Shown piece after piece: positions 25,267 through 31,881 of a stretch of DNA of 64,000 bases. The DNA comes from Fimenecus sp045532175. GTDB lineage: Bacteria > Bacillota > Clostridia > Oscillospirales > Acutalibacteraceae. The notes beneath the pieces were generated by a model. The model was given only the letters and a program-made list of their open reading frames with translations. It did not search any database and was not told the DNA's origin. Position numbers and translations under genes: made by a program. The stretch spans positions 62,001 to 126,000 of the forward strand of contig JAZSFK010000043.1 in the NCBI GenBank assembly GCA_045532175.1, in the 5' to 3' direction. The number at the start of each line of letters is the position of its first letter. Positions within the stretch are counted from its first letter, which is position 1.

Positions 25267-26457
25267 TCATAATATTTCCATAATCTCTTTAATGCTTTTT
25301 TGTTCATTTCTTAAATTATCACTGTTGGTTTCTTCATATAAATTTGAAGCGGAAAATATAGATATACCCATTAAAGAATGATTGAATATTTCCTTCATTT
25401 GCCTATATATTACGTCATTATTATTTATCCATTCATCTCTTCCTGTGCCGGCAAATTCGTCTTTATGTCCTGCCTTATATAATCCTAATCCAATAATTAT
25501 TTTATTTTCGTTAATACTTATCCAATCATTAAGTACATTTTCGAATGGCAAAAACTCGTTTTCGTATCCATAATATATCTGTGGAATAATATAATCAACG
25601 TATCCTTCTTCTTGTAACCATAAATGAACATCTGCATAATAAGTGCTGTAGTTTTTTTCAATATCTGCATTAGGACTGATTGAAAAAATCAGATTAGAAT
25701 CATAACTCTTGACCAAACAGTAGATTGATGATATTAACGAATTAATATTTGTCCGTCTGTAATCAACAATAGATAAGTGTCCACCGTTATTTAAATATTT
25801 ATTAAATAATTCTATATCACCCTCGTTCAAATCATCAGGGTAAAAATAATCATCAAAGTGAATACCGGCAACATCATATTTATCTAAAATTTCCTTAATT
25901 CCATTAATAATATATTTTTGAACTTCAGTTGATGCAGGATTATATGTAATACAAGTTTCAGTAGTTATAATATTTTCAAATCTGTTATATAATACAAATT
26001 TTTTTGCCAAACTATCATCAGAGATTCTATTAATATCTGAATCATTTCTAATTCTGTAAGGATTAATCCATGCATGAACATCAACATCATATTCCCTGCA
26101 AATGTCAATAAATATCTGCAAAACGTCAAATTTAAGTTCACCATTTTTATCGGCACAATAAATACTGACCGGAAAATAATTTGACCTATAAAAACAGTCA
26201 TCAAAAGCCCTTACATGTAGGAAAATGGTGTTTATATTATATTGTTTTAATATTATAATTTTGTCACGAACATTTTTTTGAAATTCTGTTTCCTTTTCTG
26301 AACACTCAACAAGTTCATATATTTCGTAATATGTTATCCACGTTGCAATTATCTTTTTATCGACATTCAGAATTAAATCCTTTGCTTTTTCGTTTTTAAG
26401 AGTACAAGAGGAAAGAGTAAAAACAATCGTAACAATTATTAACAAAAATTTTTTCAA
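25267..26457 (-). CDS. GHL10-type glycosidase-like lipoprotein
   Basis: A 396-residue lipoprotein of the glycosyl hydrolase-like 10 (DUF187/YngK) family. A lipobox LSSC puts the lipidated cysteine at residue 18 when the start is TTG 26457, which has AAAGGTGA upstream; the longer open frame adds residues that spoil the signal peptide. TIM-barrel landmarks are TWITYYE, FLHVRAFDDCFY, HAWINPYRI, GIHFDDYFYP (probable acidic site) and YIIPQIYYG. Family members are thought to act on peptidoglycan or other polysaccharides; the substrate is not established. It is divergent from perR. Confidence 0.82.
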   Translation of the reverse strand: MKKFLLIIVTIVFTLSSCTLKNEKAKDLILNVDKKIIATWITYYEIYELVECSEKETEFQKNVRDKIIILKQYNINTIFLHVRAFDDCFYRSNYFPVSIYCADKNGELKFDVLQIFIDICREYDVDVHAWINPYRIRNDSDINRISDDSLAKKFVLYNRFENIITTETCITYNPASTEVQKYIINGIKEILDKYDVAGIHFDDYFYPDDLNEGDIELFNKYLNNGGHLSIVDYRRTNINSLISSIYCLVKSYDSNLIFSISPNADIEKNYSTYYADVHLWLQEEGYVDYIIPQIYYGYENEFLPFENVLNDWISINENKIIIGLGLYKAGHKDEFAGTGRDEWINNNDVIYRQMKEIFNHSLMGISIFSASNLYEETNSDNLRNEQKSIKEIMEIL

Positions 26458-26483
26458 TTTTTCACCTTTTTTTAAATTTTGTA

Positions 26484-26511
26484 TTGACAAGAATAAAATA
26501 TATGATATAAT
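26484..26511 (+). promoter_or_regulatory. Promoter of perR
   Basis: -35 TTGACA (26484-26489) and -10 TATAAT (26506-26511), both perfect, with a 16-base spacer. The -10 abuts the palindromic operator. Confidence 0.8.
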
Positions 26512-26531
26512 AACAGTAATCATTACTGTTA
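26511..26531. promoter_or_regulatory. Palindromic Fur/PerR-type operator
   Basis: A perfect 10-1-10 inverted repeat: TAACAGTAAT, a central C, then ATTACTGTTA. It overlaps the last base of the -10 and the expected transcription start of the downstream Fur-family gene. It resembles the Per box layout (TTATAAT-n-ATTATAA) in its TAAT-n-ATTA core. Binding would block transcription, so autoregulation is inferred. Confidence 0.75.
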
Positions 26532-26545
26532 GCGAGGTGAATTAA

Positions 26546-26926
26546 ATGGCAATTGAAAGAAAAAGTAAGCAACGTGATGCGATAATCAATGATTTATGTT
26601 CACGATACGACCATCCAACAGCGATGGAACTTTATCTTTCTGTTAGGGAAGTAATTCCTAATCTTAGTTTGGGAACATTATACAGAAACCTATCGCAGCT
26701 TGAAGAAAACGGAATGGTTTTAAGAATACCTGATGGTGCTACTGACCGATTTGATGGAAACACTAATCCCCATGCACATTTTAAATGTATCACCTGTGGT
26801 AAAGTATATGATTTAATGTCATTTAAAAATGACTCAATCACCTTCTCTGACGAGATAATAAGTCGAGTAAACAATTACAGTTTAATGGCATTTGGTGAGT
26901 GCATACACTGTAATAAAATAAATTAA
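26546..26926 (+). CDS. perR: Fur-family regulator, PerR-like
   Basis: A 126-residue metal-dependent repressor. The N-terminal winged helix includes SLGTLYRNLSQLEE as recognition region. The C-terminal dimer domain has the metal-binding HAHFKC and structural zinc cysteines in CITC and CIHC. PerR rather than Fur or Zur is suggested by the downstream reverse rubrerythrin and its palindromic site, an arrangement common in clostridia. It is read from its own promoter through an operator, so it probably represses itself and the peroxidase gene behind it. Confidence 0.85.
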   Translation: MAIERKSKQRDAIINDLCSRYDHPTAMELYLSVREVIPNLSLGTLYRNLSQLEENGMVLRIPDGATDRFDGNTNPHAHFKCITCGKVYDLMSFKNDSITFSDEIISRVNNYSLMAFGECIHCNKIN

Positions 26927-26953
26927 AATTTAAATTTTTGGAGGAAAAAAGAA

Positions 26954-27181
26954 ATGAAAAAATTTGTATGTTCAGTATGTGGTTATGTTCATGAAGGAGA
27001 TTCAGCACCTGAGAGATGCCCTCAGTGTAAAGTTCCTGCTGATAAGTTCAATGAAATTAAGGAAGATGAAAGAACTTGGGCAGCAGAACATGTTGTAGGC
27101 GTTGCTAAAGGTGTTCGTGAAGACATTATTATGGACCTTAGAGCTAACTTTGAAGGCGAATGTTCAGAGGTTGGTATGTAG
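26954..27181 (+). CDS. Reverse rubrerythrin, N-terminal rubredoxin part
   Basis: 75 residues ending at the TAG. The rubredoxin iron site is complete (Cys6, Cys9, Cys22, Cys25 in CSVCGYVHEG and CPQC). The start of the first diiron-domain helix, RANFEGECSE, is included, carrying one predicted Glu metal ligand. A strong GGAGG ribosome site precedes the ATG. It follows perR by 27 bases and is likely cotranscribed with it. Confidence 0.8.
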   Translation: MKKFVCSVCGYVHEGDSAPERCPQCKVPADKFNEIKEDERTWAAEHVVGVAKGVREDIIMDLRANFEGECSEVGM

Positions 27182-27187
27182 CTTGCA

Positions 27188-27499
27188 ATGGCAAGAGTTG
27201 CCCATCGTGAAGGATATCCTGAAAGCGGTCTTTATTGGGAAAAAGCTGCTTGGGAAGAAGCAGAACATGCAGCAAAATTTGCTGAACTTCTTGGTGAAGT
27301 TGTAACAGACAGCACAAAGAAAAACCTTGAAATGAGAGTTGACGCTGAAAACGGTGCAACTGCTGGTAAATTTGACCTTGCAAAACGTGCAAAGGAACTT
27401 GGTCTTGATGCAATCCACGACACAGTTCATGAAATGGCACGCGATGAAGCTCGACATGGCAAGGCATTTGAAGGTCTTTTAAACAGATATTTTAAATAA
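27188..27499 (+). CDS. Reverse rubrerythrin, C-terminal diiron part
   Basis: 103 residues in the same frame, from an ATG 6 bases after the TAG. It carries the remaining metal-ligand helices (EEAEHAAKF, DTVHEMARDEARHGKAF). No good ribosome site precedes this ATG; the nearest AGAGG is about 17 bases upstream, so expression would depend on termination-reinitiation or readthrough. Confidence 0.65.
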   Translation: MARVAHREGYPESGLYWEKAAWEEAEHAAKFAELLGEVVTDSTKKNLEMRVDAENGATAGKFDLAKRAKELGLDAIHDTVHEMARDEARHGKAFEGLLNRYFK

Positions 27500-27524
27500 A
27501 TCCCTATTTTTATAAATAAAAAGT

Positions 27525-27550
27525 AACGAGTGGTTGAAAAGCCACTCGTT
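27525..27550 (+). terminator. Terminator after the rubrerythrin
   Basis: A perfect 9-bp stem, AACGAGTGG / CCACTCGTT, with an 8-base loop, followed by TTCTTATTAT. It closes the perR operon. Confidence 0.8.
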
Positions 27551-27583
27551 TTCTTATTATATTTATAAAACTGTAATTAACAT

Positions 27584-27630
27584 ATAGATTATGTAAGTTG
27601 ACATTAATCCATATAAAATATATAATCTAT
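27584..27630 (+). promoter_or_regulatory. Promoter of the zinc-ribbon protein gene with flanking repeats
   Basis: A perfect -35 TTGACA (27598-27603) and -10 TATAAT (27621-27626) with a 17-base spacer. A 9-bp inverted repeat, ATAGATTAT (27584-27592) and ATAATCTAT (27622-27630), brackets it and covers the -10. ACTGTAATT also occurs as a direct repeat at 27570 and 27634. These are candidate operators. Confidence 0.7.
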
Positions 27631-27683
27631 TTGACTGTAATTGTAATTGTCATTTTTATTCTATATTAAAAGGAGATTTTTAT

Positions 27684-28250
27684 ATGTTTGATAACATAGG
27701 TGGAAAAATCAAAGCTGTTGCAACAGCTTTTACATGGATTGGAATTATATTTTTTAGTCTTACAGGATTAATTGTCATGTTCATTGACGAAGATACAATA
27801 CTATTAGGAATCTTAATAATTGCAATTGGCTGTTTAACCTCTTGGTTATCTTCACTTACTCTATATGGATTAGGTCAATTGATAGAAAATAGCGATATTT
27901 TAGTTGCACAAGGCAGACGACAGCCTCCTGCTCCTGTTTATACACATACAACAGTTACAAACAATACCGCTAATACAACAACTACTGGGAGTTCTCCTTT
28001 AACAAATTTTTTAAATAATCAATCAAATGTTGTACCGATTCAACCACTTGTAGTTGACGAAGATAACATTAAGTGTCCCGTTTGTAATGAATTACAAAGA
28101 AGCAATAGACTGGTTTGTTACAAATGTGGACAGCTATTTATCAATGGTCAACCCAATATCCCATATTGGTGCAAGAATTGTGGCAGACCCGGACCCTATG
28201 GAGAATATTGTCCAAACTGTGGCAGTTCAATAAGAATTTATAATAAATAA
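27684..28250 (+). CDS. Membrane protein with C-terminal zinc ribbons, unknown function
   Basis: A 188-residue protein I do not recognise as a named family. Two transmembrane helices (about 12-34 and 38-62) are followed by a Thr/Asn/Pro-rich linker (75-125) and two to three zinc-ribbon CxxC pairs (CPVC, CYKC, CKNC, CPNC) between about 132 and 182. The ribbons are probably cytoplasmic. It stands alone behind a near-consensus promoter and an AAAAGGAG site. Such proteins often act as scaffolds, but no role can be assigned. Confidence 0.7.
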   Translation: MFDNIGGKIKAVATAFTWIGIIFFSLTGLIVMFIDEDTILLGILIIAIGCLTSWLSSLTLYGLGQLIENSDILVAQGRRQPPAPVYTHTTVTNNTANTTTTGSSPLTNFLNNQSNVVPIQPLVVDEDNIKCPVCNELQRSNRLVCYKCGQLFINGQPNIPYWCKNCGRPGPYGEYCPNCGSSIRIYNK

Positions 28251-28272
28251 TTTACAAATTCACATAAAAACA

Positions 28273-28297
28273 GACCTCTGTAAAAAATACAGAGGTC
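28273..28297. terminator. Bidirectional terminator after the zinc-ribbon gene and the small secreted protein gene
   Basis: A 10-bp stem, GACCTCTGTA / TACAGAGGTC, with a 5-base loop, flanked by AAAAAC and GTTTTTT that extend the pairing. It lies between convergent genes. Confidence 0.88.
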
Positions 28298-28313
28298 CGT
28301 TTTTTAGTTTTGA

Positions 28314-28715
28314 TTATGGATAATCATACAAAACGACTTCTTCGTTAGCTGCGATGCATGTTACCTTTATTCTGTAATCAGAGAATACATTGATAAGTTT
28401 TTTTTCTTCAAGTCCTATAACATATCCGTTACCAATGGTTGCCCATTCTTCAACTGTTTCATAGCCTGTTGAATTTGCTTTTTGTAACTCTATGCCTATG
28501 TAAAGAGTTGAGTCAATCGTTGATATAAGCGTAACAGATGCTGTCGCCACGAGTCCGCTAATAGTAAACGATGTTATTACTGAATCAATAACAGTAAAAC
28601 ACGGCATTACAGTGTTTTCTCCTTCCTCCGCGGCAGATGAAGGAATAACAAAAAGTGAAAAAAGCATAGTTAAAACTAAAACCAGGCTTAAAACTTTTTT
28701 TGCTGACGTTAACAT
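28314..28715 (-). CDS. Small secreted protein of unknown function
   Basis: 133 residues with a clear signal peptide (1-28, ending PSSAA). The mature part has alternating beta-strand pattern and a layout seen in small clostridial secreted proteins (FTVIDSVITSF, then LQK, then YRIKVTC). Two cysteines remain after cleavage. It follows the DUF4367 gene by 46 bases on the same strand, ending at a terminator, so it may be the output of the sigma-factor cassette upstream. No function is known to me. Confidence 0.65.
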   Translation of the reverse strand: MLTSAKKVLSLVLVLTMLFSLFVIPSSAAEEGENTVMPCFTVIDSVITSFTISGLVATASVTLISTIDSTLYIGIELQKANSTGYETVEEWATIGNGYVIGLEEKKLINVFSDYRIKVTCIAANEEVVLYDYP

Positions 28716-28761
28716 ATTTTCACCCCCTTAATCCATATAATCGTATTAAGAGGCAAATTTG

Positions 28762-29403
28762 TTACTTTACATTATCAGAAATCTTTAACAATTCATCCAA
28801 GTCCAAAAATCCGATTATTCTGTAAACATAATCATTCTTTGTCCAAGTTAAACTATTATTGCCTGTCTCACTTTCACTAAATACATATTTTACATCTGAA
28901 ATAATGATTTCTTTTGAGGTAGTTTTTTCGTTATCATATGAAACTATACTTGATGATGAGCATTTTGTAATTGTAAGTGTTTCACTTTTATCATTTTGAT
29001 ATATATAAGATACTTGCTTCTCCATAACTATTGTCTTAGTGTATTTATATCCTTCCGGTATGTAACCCACTGTTATATCACTATTGATGTGGTTCTTATT
29101 GTCCTTTGTTATTTTAAATGTATTGAAAATATCAAATTCTTCTACAATAGTTTCACGAGATGATGGAAAAACAAAAGCTGACAACAATAAAGCACAAAGA
29201 ATGGCAGCAACAAGCATAATTTTAATTGTTTTACTTGTTAATCTGTGATAACGGTCATTTCGCATTTTATCAAAAAGTTTTTGTTTCCATTTTATATGCT
29301 TTTCACTACACTCAGCCTTTGGCACATTATCCGGAAAGGATTCAATCCATTCGTCAAAGGACAAAACACAGGCTTCGGCTAATTTACTCATTGTCTTCAT
29401 CAC
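28762..29403 (-). CDS. DUF4367 membrane protein, probable anti-sigma factor
   Basis: 213 residues: an N-terminal cytoplasmic part (about 1-60, with a possible zinc-binding or sigma-binding helix), one transmembrane helix (about 62-82), and an extracytoplasmic DUF4367 domain (VGYIPEGYKYTKT near residue 114) to the end. This is the layout of membrane anti-sigma factors. Its 5' end overlaps the sigma factor gene by 20 bases, a strong sign of translational coupling and stoichiometric partnership. ATG 29391 is an alternative start. What signal it senses is not known. Confidence 0.75.
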   Translation of the reverse strand: MMKTMSKLAEACVLSFDEWIESFPDNVPKAECSEKHIKWKQKLFDKMRNDRYHRLTSKTIKIMLVAAILCALLLSAFVFPSSRETIVEEFDIFNTFKITKDNKNHINSDITVGYIPEGYKYTKTIVMEKQVSYIYQNDKSETLTITKCSSSSIVSYDNEKTTSKEIIISDVKYVFSESETGNNSLTWTKNDYVYRIIGFLDLDELLKISDNVK

Positions 29404-29935
29404 CTTTTACATAATTCCTTACAAAATGTTTCCCTTGCATACATCTTTTTCGTACCATGGCTTCAGACATATTTAAAAATCTGCTAATATCCGCACCACT
29501 GTACTGAAAAACATATTTAAGGTAGAAAACCACTCTGGTAGGTTCAGGCAATTTGTCAACAGCCTCCTTCATAAGAAGCATATCACAGTTATCAAAATCT
29601 TCATCGCCTATATTATAGAAATCAGAAATATCTGCATCAATCATATTGTTTAGATGTTTTTTCTCCTTGCGGTACATATCTACTGAAATGCCTTTTGAAA
29701 CAACTATAACGAGGTTTCTTAATTTCTTATCATATATGTCCTGCTCTATTTTATGAAAATTCATAGCAAATCGCAACATAATTTCCTGCGCACATTCTTC
29801 TGCAAGCTCATGAGTTCTTAAATGTTGCTTAGCGATATAATAAGCAGTATCATAATATGTATTATAGAATTCTTCAAAACGAGATTTATCCTCAGGATTC
29901 TGGAGCATTGAGCAACACAACAACAGCATATTCAT
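29384..29935 (-). CDS. ECF-type RNA polymerase sigma factor
   Basis: 183 residues with the two sigma-70 regions: region 2 (about 20-90, FYNTYYDTAYYIAKQHL and LAEECAQEIMLRF) and region 4 (about 130-175, LPEPTRVVFYLKYVFQYSGADISRFLNMSEAMVRKR). The lack of regions 1 and 3 makes it an ECF member. It starts after AAGGAGAG and its own promoter, and is coupled to the DUF4367 anti-sigma gene. ECF factors of this type usually autoregulate. Confidence 0.85.
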   Translation of the reverse strand: MNMLLLCCSMLQNPEDKSRFEEFYNTYYDTAYYIAKQHLRTHELAEECAQEIMLRFAMNFHKIEQDIYDKKLRNLVIVVSKGISVDMYRKEKKHLNNMIDADISDFYNIGDEDFDNCDMLLMKEAVDKLPEPTRVVFYLKYVFQYSGADISRFLNMSEAMVRKRCMQGKHFVRNYVKGDEDNE

Positions 29936-29952
29936 CTCTCCTTTTTCAACAT

Positions 29953-29991
29953 ATTATACATTAAATTGACAAAAGTGGCAAGACGTGTCAA
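29953..29991 (-). promoter_or_regulatory. Promoter of the ECF sigma cassette with inverted repeat
   Basis: Minus-strand -35 TTGCCA (29981-29976) and -10 TATAAT (29958-29953) with a 17-base spacer. A 6-bp inverted repeat, TTGACA (29966-29971) and TGTCAA (29986-29991), brackets the -35. It reads as a housekeeping-type promoter, so autoregulation by the ECF factor is not obvious here. Confidence 0.55.
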
Positions 29992-30055
29992 TCATAATAT
30001 TATTCGTTTTATGAAAAAAGAAAAATAATGTTATATCAAAACCATACACTTAAAT

Positions 30056-30085
30056 AAAAAAAACTCCCATACAGGGAGCTTTTTT
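30056..30085. terminator. Terminator after spoVM
   Basis: A CTCCC / GGGAG stem (30064-30068, 30074-30078) with an ATACA loop, between eight A and six T residues. On the minus strand it follows the spoVM stop directly and ends the 25-kb gene block. Confidence 0.75.
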
Positions 30086-30170
30086 ATTGGATTTCAGTTT
30101 TCTTTATACCAAAAATTTTCCGCAAAATACCACCAATGAATTTTGGACTTTTCACTAATACAACTTTCAT
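30084..30170 (-). CDS. spoVM: Stage V sporulation protein SpoVM
   Basis: A 28-residue amphipathic peptide, MKVVLVKSPKFIGGILRKI plus FGIKKTEIQ. It matches SpoVM of B. subtilis in length and in the pattern K-x-P-K-F-x-G-G-I-x-R near residues 7-17, including the key proline. SpoVM recognises the convex forespore membrane and anchors SpoIVA to start coat assembly. A GGGGAG site lies 8 bases before the ATG. The position downstream of prpC-prkC-rsgA-thiN is the same as in B. subtilis, which strengthens the call. Confidence 0.88.
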   Translation of the reverse strand: MKVVLVKSPKFIGGILRKIFGIKKTEIQ

Positions 30171-30183
30171 TAAAGATACTCCC

Positions 30184-30330
30184 CTAACTCTTACAGAGGG
30201 AAAAACCGCAGATTACAAGAGCAATTGCAAGTAATACTATAATGGCTTTTTGGGGAAGGATTAAAGAAATCAACAAGCCTAATCCCAATGCCATAAATAT
30301 TATTCCTTTGTAATTTCTTTTTCTTCCCAT
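30184..30330 (-). CDS. Small membrane protein (48 aa), unknown
   Basis: 48 residues beginning MGRKRNYKGI, then two short hydrophobic helices (about 10-25 and 29-45) separated by LPQK, ending in FSLCKS. The basic N-terminus should stay inside. An AGGGGGG site precedes the ATG by about 7 bases. The gene sits between thiN and spoVM, with only 13 bases to spoVM, so it is probably part of the same sporulation-linked transcript. It is not a named family to me. The stop is TAG. Confidence 0.7.
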   Translation of the reverse strand: MGRKRNYKGIIFMALGLGLLISLILPQKAIIVLLAIALVICGFSLCKS

Positions 30331-30387
30331 AAAAAATCCCCCCTGCGTATGTATTTTACTACATTATACGCGGAGGATTTTAATTTG

Positions 30388-31020
30388 TTACATCTGTGTT
30401 TCTATTACAATCAATGTTCCGTCATCTACAATGATTTCACCAAAATCATCAACAATATCATTACTGATACCTATAGGAACAAAAGGGTCAAGTGTATAAT
30501 TATCAAGTGAATAATGAAAACCCTTTTCCGTTACACCAAGGGCCTTTTCGCCAAAAGCAAAAACGGAAATCTGTTTATCCGGGGTAAATGGGATTTTTAA
30601 CTCTTCATTAGTTATGGCATAAAAGGTGTGTTTATCATCAAACATTCGGATTTTAATTCCTTCCCCGGAAGCTCTTGCCATTACTGAAATATTAGCGAAA
30701 GTGTGTTCAAAACGTCCGCCCGTGCCACCAAAAAGCAAAAATTCAGTAAATCCTCGCTTAACACCCTCATTATAAGCCGCCTCGCAGTCTGTAACGTCTT
30801 TTTCAACGGGCAAGGTAATCTTTTCAACATTTTCAGGAAAACTCTTTATAGAGTCAAAATCACCAATTAAAAGATTTGGAATAATGTCTGCTTCAGTTGC
30901 AATATCATACCCGCTATCCGCACATATAATATAATCATCGGCAAGAATATATTGTTTTAATATCTCGGCAGTACAATCTCCGCCACCAATAATAATACAT
31001 CTTGATTTTATTTTTCCCAT
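30388..31020 (-). CDS. thiN: Thiamine pyrophosphokinase
   Basis: Transfers pyrophosphate from ATP to thiamine to give thiamine diphosphate. Family landmarks are CADSGYD (near 33), IGDFDS (near 52), TDCEAAYN (near 77) and the GGTGGRFEH segment (near 98). The 210 residues are the normal length. It overlaps rsgA by 13 bases and lies in the order rsgA-thiN-spoVM known from B. subtilis, where rpe sits between; rpe is absent here. About 57 bases follow before the next small gene. Confidence 0.93.
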   Translation of the reverse strand: MGKIKSRCIIIGGGDCTAEILKQYILADDYIICADSGYDIATEADIIPNLLIGDFDSIKSFPENVEKITLPVEKDVTDCEAAYNEGVKRGFTEFLLFGGTGGRFEHTFANISVMARASGEGIKIRMFDDKHTFYAITNEELKIPFTPDKQISVFAFGEKALGVTEKGFHYSLDNYTLDPFVPIGISNDIVDDFGEIIVDDGTLIVIETQM

Positions 31021-31880
31021 TCTTTAATTTCCTTTGCTTGATTTAACAACTGAATGTAGCTGTTATGACGTGATGAACTGATTATGCCATCTTTCACAGC
31101 CTGACAAATTACACAGCCCTTATCATTGACGTGTGAACAAGAAGTGAAACGACAATTACCCAGGTACTCCTTAAATTCTCTGAAGCAATAAGGCAGGTCA
31201 TCCTTTCTTATAACATCATTCTTATCAAATTCAAAGGAAGAAAAACCGGGAGTATCAATTACAAAACCACCACAGACGTTAAACAACTGTGCTTGACGTG
31301 TTGTGTGGCGGCCTCTACCCAATTTATCACTTATTGCTCCTGTGGATAAATTAAGTGACGAATCAAGTTTATTCAATAAAGTAGTTTTGCCCACACCCGA
31401 ATTACCTGTAAAAGCACTAATTTTGCCCTTCATAATATTCTTAACTTGTTGAAGTGATTCTTCACTATCTAAAACAATTACCGATATTCCGCTGTTTTGG
31501 TATATTGAAGCAATTTCATCATAAGATGATAAATCTGTTTTTGATATAACAATATATGGCTCAATATCCTTGTTTTCAGCCAAAGCAATCATCTTATCAA
31601 TAACAAAATAGTTTGGTCTTGGGTCGACAGTTGATACGACAATTATTAAATTATCAATATTCGATACAGGAGGTCTATTAAGAAAGTTCTTTCTTTCTAG
31701 AATACAATCAATTGTATTTTCTGAATTTTCATTAACGGAAATTTCAACTCTATCACCCACAAGCGGCGTGATTTTATTTTTTCTGAATATTCCTCTTGCT
31801 TTACATTCATATATCGCATTGGCGACTTCAACATAGTAGAAGCCGCCAATACCCTTTATTATAGTTCCATTAAAATTCAT
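31008..31880 (-). CDS. rsgA: Ribosome biogenesis GTPase RsgA
   Basis: Circularly permuted GTPase that checks late maturation of the 30S subunit. An N-terminal OB fold is followed by the G4 motif SKTD (near 113), the G1 loop GNSGVGKTT (near 160) and the G3 motif DTPG (near 210), in the permuted order typical of the family. The C-terminal zinc site has Cys, His and Cys residues in CRFTSCSHVNDKGC. It has 290 aa, and only 1 base separates it from prkC. Confidence 0.95.
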   Translation of the reverse strand: MNFNGTIIKGIGGFYYVEVANAIYECKARGIFRKNKITPLVGDRVEISVNENSENTIDCILERKNFLNRPPVSNIDNLIIVVSTVDPRPNYFVIDKMIALAENKDIEPYIVISKTDLSSYDEIASIYQNSGISVIVLDSEESLQQVKNIMKGKISAFTGNSGVGKTTLLNKLDSSLNLSTGAISDKLGRGRHTTRQAQLFNVCGGFVIDTPGFSSFEFDKNDVIRKDDLPYCFREFKEYLGNCRFTSCSHVNDKGCVICQAVKDGIISSSRHNSYIQLLNQAKEIKEWEK

Positions 31881-31881
31881 G

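Larger units (their letters stand above)
26954..27499 (+). pseudogene. Reverse rubrerythrin interrupted by an in-frame TAG
   Basis: The 182-codon frame encodes a complete reverse rubrerythrin: an N-terminal rubredoxin domain then a ferritin-like diiron domain, the NADH peroxidase of oxygen-exposed clostridia. Codon 76 (27179-27181) is TAG. The surrounding residues EVGM and LAMAR align with family members that, from memory, carry a tyrosine at this place (EVGM-Y-LAM). A single base change from TAT or TAC would explain it. Both parts stay in frame and look fully conserved, so it is a very recent nonsense change, a sequencing error, a readthrough site or a split gene. Confidence 0.8.

Noticed and set aside
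27179..27181. TAG in the reverse rubrerythrin as pyrrolysine or a reassigned codon
   Set aside because: TAG ends at least four other genes here in a normal way, and the family residue at this place is recalled as tyrosine. No pyl genes are in the window. A local nonsense change, error or reinitiation is simpler, so only the anomaly itself is reported.
27144..27467. Several minus-strand open frames across the rubrerythrin
   Set aside because: They arise from the codon bias of the real gene on the plus strand; their leucine- and histidine-rich translations have no family similarity.
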